Of a DNA stretch of 64,000 nucleotides, positions 26,330 to 34,809 are shown piece after piece. The notes beneath the pieces were generated by a model. That model made no database searches and was not told where the DNA came from. It saw only the letters and a list, made by a program, of their open reading frames with translations. Within the stretch, counting starts at the first letter, position 1; every line of letters begins with the position of its first letter. The position numbers and the translations under genes were made by a program. This DNA is from Apteryx mantelli (Eukaryota; Chordata; Aves; Apterygiformes; Apterygidae): assembly GCF_036417845.1 (NCBI RefSeq), contig NC_089979.1:30066958-30130957 (forward strand), in the 5' to 3' direction.

Positions 26330-27282
26330 TATTACAGTGAAAGAATCTTACTGTTTCTCTAAGGGAGTCAACTTCCAGTTTTGCTAGTATTTTACATAGT
26401 CATTTTATCACTATGTCACATAAGCAGTTCATTCCTTCTGTTTGCACAGGTCCTACACACAGAAATAACAATAAAGCCACATTTGACAGAACTACAAGGG
26501 AGAGAAGACAGAGACTTACAGCTGAAATTACAGTTAACACTCTAAAAGATTACTCATACTTTCAGTAACTGGTTCCTTTTAACAGCCCTACCACAAGTGC
26601 AAAGTCAAAAAGAGCCATAGCAAAAGTTCCTGGTATAAGTATTTGTGAAGCAACAATGAAACGTTAGGAAGAAAAAAAAAAAAAAACGGATAGGAAGAGC
26701 CACACATAAAGACACCTTTCCCTTCAGCCTTTTGTGATGTCTCCAAGAGCAGCCTAACGCTCATGGCTCCCCAGGGAAAAGGGGATCAAATAAAATTAGA
26801 CAGACTTACGAGTCACCCCAGGCAACCCCGGCAAACTCGCGTCTCTGCAGAGCCTGTCATGACACCAGCCCTGGCCAGCAGCTGGCCCGGCCGCCGCCGC
26901 CCTGGCCAAGGCGCAGGGGTCTCACCTGCCTCCCCCTCTTCGGGCAGCCGCGGCAGGACAGAGGAGGGGCGGCGACGGCCCCGCCAAGCCCAGACGGGCG
27001 AGACCCCCTCGCCGCCCCGGCCCCGGGCCTGGCCCGCCGGCCGCTGACCGGGCCGGCAGGGCGGAAGGCGGCGCCGTCGCCTCCCCGCCCCTGCGTAAAC
27101 AAGCGGCCCCGCTCCCGGCACCGACCTTCCGAGGTGAGGCGGCAGAAGGGCTTCACCAGCTCGGCGAAGCTCAGGTTGTTCTTGCGGGTGAGTCTCTCCG
27201 CCTCCTCGCTGCACAGCGCGGCCACCAAGGGCACGAACGAGTCCTGGATGAACTCCTGCACCGACTGCACGCACTGGGCCAT
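1171..27282 (-). CDS. TRAPPC8: TRAPPC8, 5' half of the gene (exons 1-13)
   Basis: TRAPPC8 (yeast Trs85) is a large subunit of the TRAPPIII complex, the Rab1 exchange factor acting in ER-Golgi traffic and autophagosome formation. The human protein is about 1435 residues. Thirteen minus-strand coding exons are placed: 27282-27126, 21426-21232, 15827-15738, 14426-14252, 13861-13708, 12575-12488, 10966-10719, 9262-9147, 8138-7988, 6492-6392, 5877-5772, 3661-3530 and 1395-1171. All phases join and no stop occurs. Together they encode about 646 residues that align without large gaps to the human N-terminal half as I remember it, starting [18 protein letters not shown]. The remaining exons lie beyond the left edge. 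The start codon sits in a CpG island. An extra candidate exon (18759-18676) lies between exons 2 and 3. Gene identity is very secure; single exon edges rely on visible AG/GT sites. Confidence 0.97.
1396..3529 (-). other. TRAPPC8 intron 12
   Basis: AT-rich intron. It contains an A-run (about 1499-1514) and a compound A-run/C-rich/CA microsatellite (about 2453-2520). Small overlapping open frames on both strands near 2607-3012 have no family resemblance. Nothing else is supported. Confidence 0.75.
2453..2520. repeat. Compound A-run / CA-rich microsatellite
   Basis: An A-run of about 16, followed by CACCCCCTCCCCCCC and interrupted (CA)n. In the sense of TRAPPC8 it reads (TG)n-(G)n-(T)n. Confidence 0.85.
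3530..3661 (-). CDS. TRAPPC8: TRAPPC8 coding exon 12
   Basis: Exactly 44 codons, phase 0-0. Acceptor TTTTAAATAG. It encodes [20 protein letters not shown] and ends [12 protein letters not shown]. The donor is CAG|GTAAGT. It matches human TRAPPC8 almost perfectly. Confidence 0.96.
4222..4250. repeat. Short (GT)n microsatellite
   Basis: An interrupted GT dinucleotide tract of about 29 bp on the plus strand within TRAPPC8 intron 11. Confidence 0.8.
4424..4492. repeat. 34-bp tandem duplication, two copies
   Basis: The segment starting CCAGGTACCATTTCTAG at 4424 recurs exactly at 4458. Period is 34 bp with no mismatch visible over the overlap, implying a recent duplication (or an assembly artefact). 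Confidence 0.9.
5772..5877 (-). CDS. TRAPPC8: TRAPPC8 coding exon 11
   Basis: Acceptor TTTTTGTCCTAG. It encodes (K)[19 protein letters not shown] and ends ALLIRLTSE. The donor is GAG|GTAAAA in phase 0. It matches the human sequence closely. Confidence 0.96.
5878..6391 (-). other. TRAPPC8 intron 10
   Basis: A short 514-bp intron between exons 10 and 11. No repeat or further feature seen. Confidence 0.75.
6392..6492 (-). CDS. TRAPPC8: TRAPPC8 coding exon 10
   Basis: Acceptor CTTCTTCCTTGCAG. It encodes [20 protein letters not shown] and ends [11 protein letters not shown] plus AA. The donor is GTATGT in phase 2. A long TG-rich repeat lies only 30 nt upstream of this acceptor in the sense of transcription (6522-6664). 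Confidence 0.96.
6522..6664. repeat. (CAGACACACA)n minisatellite next to a splice acceptor
   Basis: A 10-bp unit, ACAGACACAC, repeated 13 times without error from 6531 to 6660, with partial units on both sides. In the transcribed sense of TRAPPC8 it is (GTGTGTCTGT)n and ends 30 nt before the 3' splice site of exon 10, separated from it only by the pyrimidine tract. Confidence 0.95.
6665..7987 (-). other. Rest of TRAPPC8 intron 9
   Basis: AT-rich DNA without recognisable repeats, coding exons or RNA genes. Confidence 0.7.
7988..8138 (-). CDS. TRAPPC8: TRAPPC8 coding exon 9
   Basis: Acceptor TTGTATTTATAG. It encodes (L)[19 protein letters not shown], then [20 protein letters not shown], and ends LYAAGAL. 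The donor is CTG|GTTGGT in phase 0. It is nearly identical to human TRAPPC8. Confidence 0.96.
8139..10718 (-). other. TRAPPC8 introns 7 and 8 (flanking exon 8 at 9147-9262)
   Basis: AT-rich intronic DNA with only short homopolymer runs (about 8201-8216 T-rich, 10099-10108 T). No mobile element recognised. Confidence 0.7.
9147..9262 (-). CDS. TRAPPC8: TRAPPC8 coding exon 8
   Basis: Acceptor ATCTCTTTCCAG. It encodes [20 protein letters not shown] and ends NELKNTSGL plus two bases. The donor is CT|GTAAGC in phase 2. It matches human [20 protein letters not shown] almost exactly. Confidence 0.95.
10719..10966 (-). CDS. TRAPPC8: TRAPPC8 coding exon 7
   Basis: Acceptor TTTTTTGACAG. It encodes [20 protein letters not shown] and reaches the invariant segment [20 protein letters not shown], ending [10 protein letters not shown]. 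The donor is CAG|GTCAGT in phase 0. The N-terminal half varies relative to human and the C-terminal half is nearly identical. Confidence 0.96.
10967..12487 (-). other. TRAPPC8 intron 6
   Basis: AT-rich intron with A-rich stretches near 10996 and 11908-11937. Nothing further is supported. Confidence 0.7.
12488..12575 (-). CDS. TRAPPC8: TRAPPC8 coding exon 6
   Basis: Acceptor TTGATGTAG. It encodes [19 protein letters not shown] and ends SDGLDNEIK plus one base, with donor AAAG|GTATTT. This is a poorly conserved linker; the human counterpart reads ESYEDGPCTITSNKNSDNN. Placement is secured by the phases on both sides and the shared SNKN and DGLDNE motifs. Confidence 0.9.
12979..13025. repeat. 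G-run / C-run inverted repeat
   Basis: GGGCGGGGGGG near 12980 is matched about 23 bp later by CCCCCCCGCCCC (13014-13025), giving an inverted repeat with arms of about 12 bp. Each arm could also form a G-quadruplex or i-motif on its own. Confidence 0.8.
13253..13288. repeat. (CA)n microsatellite
   Basis: About 18 uninterrupted CA dinucleotides on the plus strand, in TRAPPC8 intron 5. Confidence 0.95.
13708..13861 (-). CDS. TRAPPC8: TRAPPC8 coding exon 5
   Basis: Acceptor ATTTTTCAG. It encodes (R)[19 protein letters not shown] and ends [12 protein letters not shown]. The donor is CAG|GTATTA in phase 0. It corresponds to human [20 protein letters not shown]. Confidence 0.94.
13862..15737 (-). 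other. TRAPPC8 introns 3 and 4 (flanking exon 4 at 14252-14426)
   Basis: Mostly AT-rich. A C-rich run at 15208-15233 and a T-run near 15545 are the only notable compositional features. Confidence 0.7.
14252..14426 (-). CDS. TRAPPC8: TRAPPC8 coding exon 4
   Basis: Begins after TTTAG with GTATGCTTG, completing the Cys codon of exon 3 and giving [20 protein letters not shown]. It continues through [20 protein letters not shown] to GEEQ. The donor is CAAAG|GTGAGT in phase 2. Human TRAPPC8 has almost the same sequence here. Confidence 0.95.
15738..15827 (-). CDS. TRAPPC8: TRAPPC8 coding exon 3
   Basis: A 90-nt phase 1-1 exon too short to stand out as an open reading frame. Acceptor TGTATTTCAG, then (A)[15 protein letters not shown] and onward to [10 protein letters not shown]. 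The donor is T|GTATCC. It matches the human segment [18 protein letters not shown] closely. Its similarity to the 18676-18759 candidate is described there. Confidence 0.93.
15828..21231 (-). other. TRAPPC8 intron 2
   Basis: A 5.4-kb intron holding the extra exon candidate at 18676-18759. It also has a short TTTAGATATATTTCTA repeat (about 19036-19090) and a G-run (19843-19859). No mobile element recognised. Confidence 0.75.
18676..18759 (-). CDS. Candidate extra TRAPPC8 exon '2b' (cassette or mutually exclusive with exon 3)
   Basis: An 84-nt open stretch with a good acceptor (TTTTTTCTATCAG) and donor (CAG|GTATTT), phase 1 at both ends, so it could be inserted or skipped without a frameshift. 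Joined to exon 2 it reads [18 protein letters not shown] and then ends in SAFYS. Its core [13 protein letters not shown] resembles the exon 3 core [15 protein letters not shown] and E are identical and most other positions are conservative. That suggests an ancient tandem exon duplication. It is absent from the human protein as I remember it. Its use in mRNA is inference; splice signals, frame and similarity are seen. Confidence 0.55.
21232..21426 (-). CDS. TRAPPC8: TRAPPC8 coding exon 2
   Basis: Residues 53-117. Acceptor TTTTTTAG, then [20 protein letters not shown] and onward to AGDYDLNIS. The donor is G|GTATGT in phase 1. It is highly conserved with human TRAPPC8. Its phase-1 end accepts either exon 3 or the extra exon at 18676-18759. 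Confidence 0.95.
24650..24685. repeat. (AT)n(AC)n microsatellite
   Basis: Alternating AT followed by AC dinucleotides in TRAPPC8 intron 1. Confidence 0.9.
26289..26326. repeat. Poly-T run of 38
   Basis: 38 uninterrupted T on the plus strand (poly-A in the TRAPPC8 sense). No adjacent retrogene body or target duplication is visible, so I call it a simple repeat. Confidence 0.95.
27126..27282 (-). CDS. TRAPPC8: TRAPPC8 coding exon 1
   Basis: Residues 1-52, from [10 protein letters not shown] to KPFCRLTSE plus one base. It almost matches the human N-terminus. The exon ends GGAAG followed by donor GTCGGT, in phase 1, which fits exon 2 (GTT codon, then HMRDPNN). The start Met is the first codon of the conserved protein and lies inside the CpG island. 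Confidence 0.96.
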
Positions 27283-27450
27283 CGCCGCCGCCCGGGGGCC
27301 CCAGCCGGCCCCGCCACCTTCCTCTCCTGCCCGCCCCGCCGGCTGCCTGCCCGATCGCCGCCACGGCCTGCCCGCAGCTCCCGCGCCAGCCGCCGCCTTC
27401 CCGCGCGCTGTCGCTACCGCTGCCTCCGCCGCGGCCGCTCAGCAACCGCC

Positions 27451-27464
27451 CGTCGCCGCCATGT
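27451..27464 (-). promoter_or_regulatory. YY1-like element
   Basis: On the minus strand the sequence reads ACATGGCGGCGACG, close to the known YY1 core (ATGGCGGC). It lies about 175 bp upstream of the TRAPPC8 start codon, a usual place for YY1 near the start site of TATA-less promoters. Binding is inferred. Confidence 0.45.
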
Positions 27465-27520
27465 CGCGCCTAAGCCGAGCCCATCAGGTAGCGCCCGCTC
27501 CCGGCAGCCCCCGCGCTCGC

Positions 27521-27532
27521 TCATGTGATTGG
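27521..27532. promoter_or_regulatory. E/M-box (TCATGTGA) overlapping an inverted CCAAT box
   Basis: TCATGTGATTGG contains TCATGTGA, the M-box type E-box recognised by the MiT/TFE and USF families. It overlaps ATTGG, which is CCAAT on the minus strand, the sense of TRAPPC8. The pair sits between the GC-box array and the start codon. Confidence 0.5.
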
Positions 27533-27560
27533 GCGACAGGGGCGGGGCTGCGCTGAGGAA

Positions 27561-27650
27561 GGGGCGGGGCGGGGCGGGGCGGGGCGGGGCGGGGCGGGGC
27601 GGGGCGGGGCGGGGCGAGCCGAGCCGAGCCGAGCCGAGCCGAGCCGAGCC
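27561..27650. repeat. (GGGGC)11(GAGCC)7 pentanucleotide array in the TRAPPC8 promoter
   Basis: Eleven perfect GGGGC units (27561-27615) run directly into seven GAGCC units (27616-27650) and a variant GAGCG. The first block is a dense set of Sp1-type GC boxes and can form G-quadruplexes. It lies about 280-370 bp upstream of the TRAPPC8 start codon. Confidence 0.97.
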
Positions 27651-27950
27651 GAGCGGCCTCGTGGCCGTTGGGGCGTTCTGAGGGCGCGGGAGCCGCTGCC
27701 AACCACCGCCCCCTCCGGCGGGCGCCTCCCGGGGCCTCTCACAGCGGAGCCGGCGGGGAGGGACTGGCTGACACCGCCTCTCCTGCGCCCCGCCTCGGGG
27801 CAGCGCCGCCGGGGGTCAGGCACAGCGGGACCGGCCTGGCTGCGGGCCGGGACTCTGCAGGCCAAGCCTGCTGGGGGGGGCAGAGCGCGAGCGCGGCGGG
27901 GCGAGTTGGCCAGCGGAAGAATTGGTTATTATTGACTAGGTGCGAGGAAA

Positions 27951-30313
27951 GAGGAAGGCTGGATCAGTCATGCTTTTGCAGAGCAAAGCTCGGCACTGGC
28001 AGTTCTGCTTTTTTTTAGTGCAGAACTACTACTAGAACAGTTTTGGAGGTTATTTAACAAAAAATAGCCACAATGGTTAAAAAGTGAAGAATTGTTTGGG
28101 TTTCTGTAGCATGCAATGTGGCTTCATTTTTGAGACTTGCCCATTAAGGCATGGTATTATAGCAGGCCCAGCTTTTGCATCTGTGGCCTGGGTGAGGATG
28201 GATGACGTGGCAGGAAGACAACAGTGATGATCAGTGGTGATGAAAAATTAGTAAATTTTGAATATGTTCTCACCGAGTACTGTAGTAGGGTGAGGTTTTA
28301 ACATGCTGTCAGGGAGAGTCCTCAGGATGGAGCTTGTAAACAAGACTAGAAAGTGGCAAGAAGCCAAGCTTCACCATTTCTGCTGCTGCCAGAATTACTG
28401 TTTATGCACAGCTAATTACCCTGGTAAATCTTCGTGTATAAGAATCTTTAAAAAGCAAAAGGAAGATGAGGTTATTTTTATGGTAGCTACTGCAGAATCA
28501 ATATATCCTAATTGGAAAACAAATAAAACTCAGAAAAAAAAAAACTAATTGTCCTCCCTAACAAATTTAGTAATTTGGGAAACACTGTTAAATATATGAA
28601 TTGGGTCAGCAGCTTACTCTGTGAATGAAAAATTGGTTGTTAATTCAATGTAGGCAGCAAGAAAAAGCCATAGTCTCACTCTTATTAATTACATAGGCTA
28701 GAGTACTGACCGTCTTTCAGTCCCAGGAATGTTACCCAAAAGTGACTAAATATTGGGGGGGGGGGGGGGGGGGAATTTTGGCTTCAGTAGATTTTTAGAA
28801 CAAGTCAAAGACCAACATCCTGCAAACATCTGTGGCTTGTCCACATTTGGAAATTCACAGAAGAGCTATTCCAAAGTGATGTTTCAGAGAGATTTTAAAA
28901 TACGGCTTGCACACTGACACTCTGAAGCAACAGTGCTTCTTCCCCCTTCCACTTAATCCTTTACTTCAGAGCACTTTATGCATTACATCCAGTAGATTGA
29001 AGTGAATCAGAAAAAGTCCCACTGCTGTCCACAAAGGCATTGACATTAACAATTATTTTTAAAATCTGTTCCAGAAAAAAAAAAGATACTGTGTTTACCT
29101 GCTTTCACAAAAGTGAATATGAACAATAAAAAATACCAATGCCAACCATCATTTGTCTTTCTAGAAGAGATTCAGTTTCTGTTTACTTGTTACTCTCCAA
29201 TCAGGGAGTATATCACTATTGGTGATCATTGGTAGCCATTACAGGATGTGAAATCAAAATTTATTTTGTTGCTTTCAGAGCAAGATTTGTAAATGTTTTC
29301 TTATTAGAGTAACCGTGCATTCTAAATCTACACTTGTGTGCTCAAAGTATATTTTCAGTGTATGAAAACACCTTGTATACATTTTCTCTTTACCCAGCAT
29401 TAGAAATTTTGTCCTTAGAGTTTACTTCTTTGATGATAGTAACAGTTCTCTTCCAGTATGACTTTGTCCAAAGGACTGATTCTGTTATACTAGTTTTGTA
29501 TAACTGCACAATCTCCTGATTTGTGTTATAGTAAGACGAGTTAGTGTTTTCCCATGACCTATAATTTTAGATTCAGGCTCTGACTTGTCTGCCCTACTAA
29601 TGAGAGATAAACAACCCCCCGTCTTCAATAAACACAGCAACTCAGCATGTTGTATCCCAGATTTGTTGCTAAAAATAGTGTAGTTAAAGAGGATTCAAAT
29701 AACATTAAATTTATGTACAAGGCAGAAGACACATTAGGAGGGATATATTATATCATTAGTAATTAATTTGCATTGTTCCCAAGCCTGGCAATTTGTGCAC
29801 AATATTTTGCTTTTAAAGTCTCACAGTCTCCTAGTAGGTGCGATGAACAGTGGACAGAAGTACAAAGGGACCTAGTAATAAGAAATTGTGAATTCATGAT
29901 TTAGCCATCTGACTGATTTAACTGAAAATACTTTTTTTTTTTTAAGGAGGAAGAGATGGGTCAAAAGAAACAACAGGTGAACAGAGGAAAAGAAGCGAGA
30001 TTTTGTGTAGTATAGGGTGGGACAGGGGAGTCCTGAAAAGAATAGAAAAATAGAAACCAAATAATAAGAGGGAATGTCTTCAATAGACCAGAACAAAAAA
30101 TCACCAAGACAGAAAAATATGTCCACAGTTTAAATTGTAAAAAAAATGGATGCTACTGTATCACTTGGGCCTGATAGCTCTTAGCCTCTACTCTTCTGCT
30201 TCTCTGCCACTGGCTGGAGTGCTCTGTTACTCCTTTGGGCTAGAAGCTTTCCAGGCTTAGAAACTCTGCGATTCCTCTGTGCGGATCACCCAGCCAGAGA
30301 CCATGGAGCTTAC
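27951..30313. other. Intergenic, left part between TRAPPC8 and RNF125
   Basis: AT-rich DNA with a 20-base G-run (about 28754-28773). If the minus-strand gene with exons at 30314-40188 is real, its 3' end may lie here, but I found no convincing terminal exon or poly(A) signal. Confidence 0.5.
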
Positions 30314-30367
30314 CAGTGCACTGAGCCACTGCTGTTGAGGCAGATGACTTGAAAGGGGATTCTTCAG
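30314..30367 (-). CDS. Candidate coding exon Y of an unidentified minus-strand gene
   Basis: 54 nt with acceptor ATTTTGTTAACAG and donor CTG|GTAAGC, phase 1-1. It reads (A)EESPFKSSASTAVAQCT when joined to the exon at 34725-34809, whose phase-1 end fits. The peptide is Ser/Ala/Thr-rich and I do not recognise it. Its phase-1 end would also be compatible with TRAPPC8 exon 2, the next downstream TRAPPC8 exon on this strand after exon 1. Confidence 0.4.
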
Positions 30368-33300
30368 CTGTTAACAAAATAACACAGGTATTATTGGGCA
30401 GACTTAATGCAGAGGAAAAGATAGAATTGCAAATGCTGAAATCTGAAATTGAATCCAGTGTTTTCATTTGCAATTATTCAAATATGTAACATGCCTATTT
30501 CCCTATGAGTTACAGGTTAAACCATATTCTTGAAAATTTATATCATGGACTCCCAATTCCCTGCAAACTTAAATGCCAGTTTTGTGGGTTTGCTCAGTGT
30601 TTTTGCAGAGTTACAAAAGAGATGTTTTCCACAGTAACATATCCCAGCATAACTTGAAGTTTTTAACAAAATAAGAATAACTTGAATAATAATAACTTGA
30701 AGGTTTTAAGATTTAGCTAAAATTATACAAAAGGCTGCATATTTATCCTTTTTTTTTTTTAATAAACCAAACTGAAGGTGCAACATGCACAAATCATTGC
30801 AAGTTAAACATCAGTGCATATTTACAGCTAGTTTGCTGTCTTGCGGTAACTCCTCAAGGTTAATCCAGCAAGCAGAATACTCAGCTTTCGGTCTTGCTTA
30901 TGGCCCTCTCAGGTCTTCTGGATAATGTGATCATCGGTGTTAGCTGGTCTGCCTCAGAATCACTGCTATGGGCAATCAGCTGCTACCATAGTCTCCTCAG
31001 TCTGCCATGCATAATTTGCCCTCTTAGTCTCACTGCCTTCCACAAATCAGGAAAAGCTCTTGAAATACCCTTCAGCAGCTTGCAAGACATCTACCTTGGT
31101 TAAAAAAAAAAAAAAAAAAGCCACAAGCAAAACCAATTCATCTTATCCTGAATCAATGACTTGGCACTAGCAAGTAGCAAGAACAGATAGCAGCAGTGTT
31201 CTGGCAGCCTAAGAACATTGCCCAAATGGAACTCACATTTTTTCAAAAGACCATGAAAAACCAATCCTGAAAGAAGATGAACACAGCAGGGCAGTAAGAA
31301 CTGTGCCACAGGCCTCAAGTATGTACCAATCCCACAATGGCCATGTCAGTGTGTGTAAGTATATGGATATATGGGTATCAGTATATACATATAGGTAGTA
31401 TGCAGCTTAGAAATGTAGATAGAGCCAAGCAAGTATGTACCGCATGGATATTAGTCAAGATATGGTTATGCTGTACATACACAGAAGTATAGAGAAATAA
31501 CTAAAAGTGTGAATTAAAACCAGTTTAAGTCCTTAAATTCCACTCTGATTTCACTGAGCTTAGCTGTCAGTTGGTGGTATTAAATTTAAGCAAACTAAAA
31601 AAAAAAAATACCCTGGGGCAATAAATAAATAACTTAAAATGTGGTGGCAGATGGGAGTGTGAAAATACATTGTCAAGGAGATTAGTGATTTCAAAACTTT
31701 TACTAATGTAATCATGAACATACTGCAGCTGTTCACCTGAGGTAAATTCACATCAAAATTCTCTATAATTTAGAGTAAATTAATCCCTTTTCCTTGCTAT
31801 GCCATGAAAATATACAGTATTTCTGTCTAACGTAAAGTTCTCTTTTGTATGCTATGCTGTATAGCAAAATACTAAACATATATTGACTTGAAACTACCTT
31901 TTTTGTTTAGATTACAAAAAATTTACTTAAATTAGATCACACTGTCTCATGTATGAAGAACAATACACCTAAGTATACTTCACATACATAACTTCATTAT
32001 GCTTCATTACAAGACAATTTTGCCAGCACATTCTATCACCGTCACGCAGCTCTGGTGGGAGCTTAAGCTCATGGGGATGTGATTTTGTTTTTGTTTTTTT
32101 TAATATTTAATATTTTATTAATATTTATTTTAATATTTTAAGTTAAATTGCAATGTGCTTAATGTAGAGGAACTTGCAAAGATATCTTAATAGGAAAGTT
32201 TCTCATCTTTTCAGTTAAAAGGGAATGATGTCACATTACTGTTGTCTTCAAATGGATTTACTGGAGATAGTATTGCTAGTTCTGCTTTTCTAGATATTTC
32301 AGTAATTACTCTTGGAGACATAAGGAGAAGATGAAAATGAGCCAAACAGTAGATTGTCCTTTACCAATCAATATTTTCTTAGTTCACAAAGTATTTTCCT
32401 AGGTTTTTAGTTACATAAATAAAGCACTACATGGTGCAAAGTCATACAATAATAATGAAGTGCTTAGGGACGATAACATCAGAGTTTTCTATTGTTCACC
32501 AGATATTACTCCAGGGAAAAAATCAATTTGAGATTTCCTGTGTTTTGTATGATTAGAATGTTCTCTTTATCGTTTCACAAACAACTTTCTTTTCATCACA
32601 TTACAAAAAAAAAAAAAGAGATCAATAAAACAAAAAGACTAAACAATTTTTTCCTCATCATTTAAAGAAATTCAGTCCTTGAATAGATTGAGGATTTTCA
32701 CTGCAAAAGGTATTTTAATATGTTATAAGCAACTAAGTAGCCATAGAAAGGCCATCTCAAGTTTGCTTAAGCAATCTCAGTAGTCAAATAGATGCAATTC
32801 ATCTATCACACCACAAGCAGACTGAGGAGAAAGAAATACAAATTTAAAAATCTGCCTTTACTGTATTCAAATGGTGGGACAAGTAATATTTTCAAGCAGA
32901 CATTTTGTCATGCAGGTTCTAATTAACAGAATTTGAAGTGGCTGGAGAATTTGGGGACAGCCTGAAATAGTCCAAATAGCATGTAAAAGCTATGAGTTTT
33001 AACCAGTTTAATAATTCTTTCATTTCTAATACTTGCTGAATAAAATCAACAATAAAGATAACTACTGGGAGCTTCTGTTTATCTCAGGAGCCATCATGTG
33101 GATGTCCACTTAAGGAGCAGATTCACAAGTAATTCAAGCATCGGCAAGCCTTGATTGCTGACAAGAGGCAGTTCCACCCTCCCCAACTGCTCTCCACTTT
33201 GTGCTTCTTTGTGCTGCTTTTTACCTCTGTTAATCTAGCACTGTTTCTCAAGTGGTTACATAGTCAGCTGGAACAATGAGGTAATGCAGCTGAAAATTAA

Positions 33301-34724
33301 CCCTATTTTTAAAAAGACCAATTTTCAGTAGGACCAACTCAATGGTCCAGCTTACCACTTGGCCAAAGCTGCACAAACAGGAGAAGGGGGCAATGGCTCA
33401 GGGCAGGAGATGGGACCAGCCCTTTCAAAGGAAGCCTGGGCTGCGAGCAACCTAAGCCACCTGCAAAACCACCCCTGAATTGGTGAAATGCTCCTTAGTG
33501 TGAGCTGAAACTACAGACACAACACACAGGGTACAACTACATCACTATTTTGGTTTGGATGAGAAGCATGCTTTTTGATGTGAATCCTTTGCTTGTCCTT
33601 GCTCACCATGCTTTGGGTTGATATGAGGAAATGGTTTCAGATGCAACTAAACTAGAAAAGGCTTTCCCTGAGTGCAGCTAATAAGCTCAAATAGCTAATG
33701 GGTGTTCAGTCCACAAGCCAAAAAGCCTCAGCTGTTCCAGTCTACAAAATCCGCCCCTATTAGGCTGGCTGCACTACTTGCTAACATAGATATAGCCACA
33801 TACTACCTTCTCTCAGCTCCATTGTGGGAGATAACTTTAATCAACTGCTACTGTCTACACTGAAAGTGCCACAGCTGTTTGCTCAGTAATGGTGAGCCAA
33901 AGCACTGACAACAGGACAACAGAGAACATATAACTTTGTTTATTACAATTTAGTATTCTGCTTTAAGTGTTCCTGCTGAATGTAAGAAATACTATTTTCA
34001 TCCTGTAATATTGTTCTACTTCTGAATTGCTGCATTATTACCTGAAGTTCAAAGGAATTAATTCTGATATGAATTATACAGGGAGTTAATGAATTTAGTA
34101 CATAAGTCATGATATTTCCTCTAGTATTTTGGGGATATAGTCTTTAACTTGGGAAGGGATGGAAGGCAATGAGGGGGGAGATGGAGTCAAAACACTCCAT
34201 TTCAGCAGCTTCCAGATAGCATAAGGCTTGTAAGAGAACCATTATCACTGGTAGGAACTAGAACTGAATAGATAATTATGTTTTTGCTGTTTGGGAAAGA
34301 AGGGAAACAGAGGAAGGAAAAGGAATATATTAATGAGTCTGACAGTGTTGGCTCCCAAGTTTGAAAATCATGAACACAGGATATAATTGCTTTTTCTTCT
34401 ACTTCTTGTGTCATGTACTACTGAGGCAAGGTGAAGTAAAAACATTCCAACCATCTCCAAATGACGTTTCAATGTTTAGGTTTAATAATGCCATTTAATT
34501 CAGAAAGGTGTTTCACATTATATGGTAAATTATACACTGAAACCATGACATTGACAATCCAAAATAGAAACTTTTTTGAAATGAAACATTCCTGTTGACC
34601 TCAAACAAGGTTACCCCTCAAAAAATACCATTTGGTAGGAAATTTCAAGTTTTCAACTTTTGTTCCAGCTTAAAGTGAAAAAATTTAATAAAGCCATTTC
34701 TTGATGAACAGAAATTACACTTAC
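30368..34724. other. AT-rich DNA between candidate exons Y and X
   Basis: No repeats beyond A-runs (about 31102-31118) were recognised and no further minus-strand exon of the required phase stood out. Confidence 0.5.
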
Positions 34725-34809
34725 CTGTTATATCTTCAGCTACTGCTTCACCAAAGTCGTCATACCCTCCTGAGCCAAGACTGCCCTTTCCTTTAAAATG
34801 GGGCACTGT
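34725..34809 (-). CDS. Candidate coding exon X of an unidentified minus-strand gene (best supported)
   Basis: 85 nt between a strong acceptor (CCCTTCTTTAG) and a strong donor (ACAG|GTAAGT), open in phase 0 to 1. It encodes TVPHFKGKGSLGSGGYDDFG and then EAVAEDIT. Codon choice and the Gly/acidic-rich peptide look coding against the AT-rich surroundings. I cannot name the family. The neighbouring candidate exons (35798-35833 upstream, 30314-30367 downstream) match its phases. It could instead be a chance or decayed exon. Confidence 0.5.

Larger units (their letters stand above)
21427..27125 (-). other. TRAPPC8 intron 1
   Basis: A first intron of 5.7 kb. It holds an A-run (22865-22882), a G-rich patch (about 23692-23724), an (AT)n-(AC)n microsatellite (24650-24685) and a 38-base T-run (26289-26326). 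The promoter-proximal end from about 26860 is CpG-rich. A 146-codon plus-strand open frame at 24735-25175 has no family resemblance and is treated as chance. Confidence 0.75.
26860..27950. promoter_or_regulatory. TRAPPC8: TRAPPC8 promoter CpG island
   Basis: About 1.1 kb of very high GC and dense CpG surrounding exon 1, in sharp contrast to the AT-rich flanks. It covers the 5'UTR, the first exon and the start of intron 1. Going upstream on the minus strand from the start codon at 27282, a YY1-like element, an E/M-box with CCAAT box, and a GC-box array follow in order. No TATA box is visible, so a dispersed CpG-island start is likely. The long overlapping open frames here on both strands are a product of GC-rich composition. 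Confidence 0.9.

Noticed and set aside
26763..27935. Long open frames on both strands through the TRAPPC8 CpG island (for example 26813-27445 minus, 27525-27935 plus)
   Set aside because: GC-rich DNA has few stop codons. The translations are Arg/Pro/Gly/Ala runs, and only the 27126-27282 segment matches a protein family.
28430..28455. Possible terminal exon for the unnamed minus-strand series near 28455
   Set aside because: The acceptor is fair and the frame closes quickly, but there is no poly(A) signal nearby and other sites fit equally well. Too weak to call.
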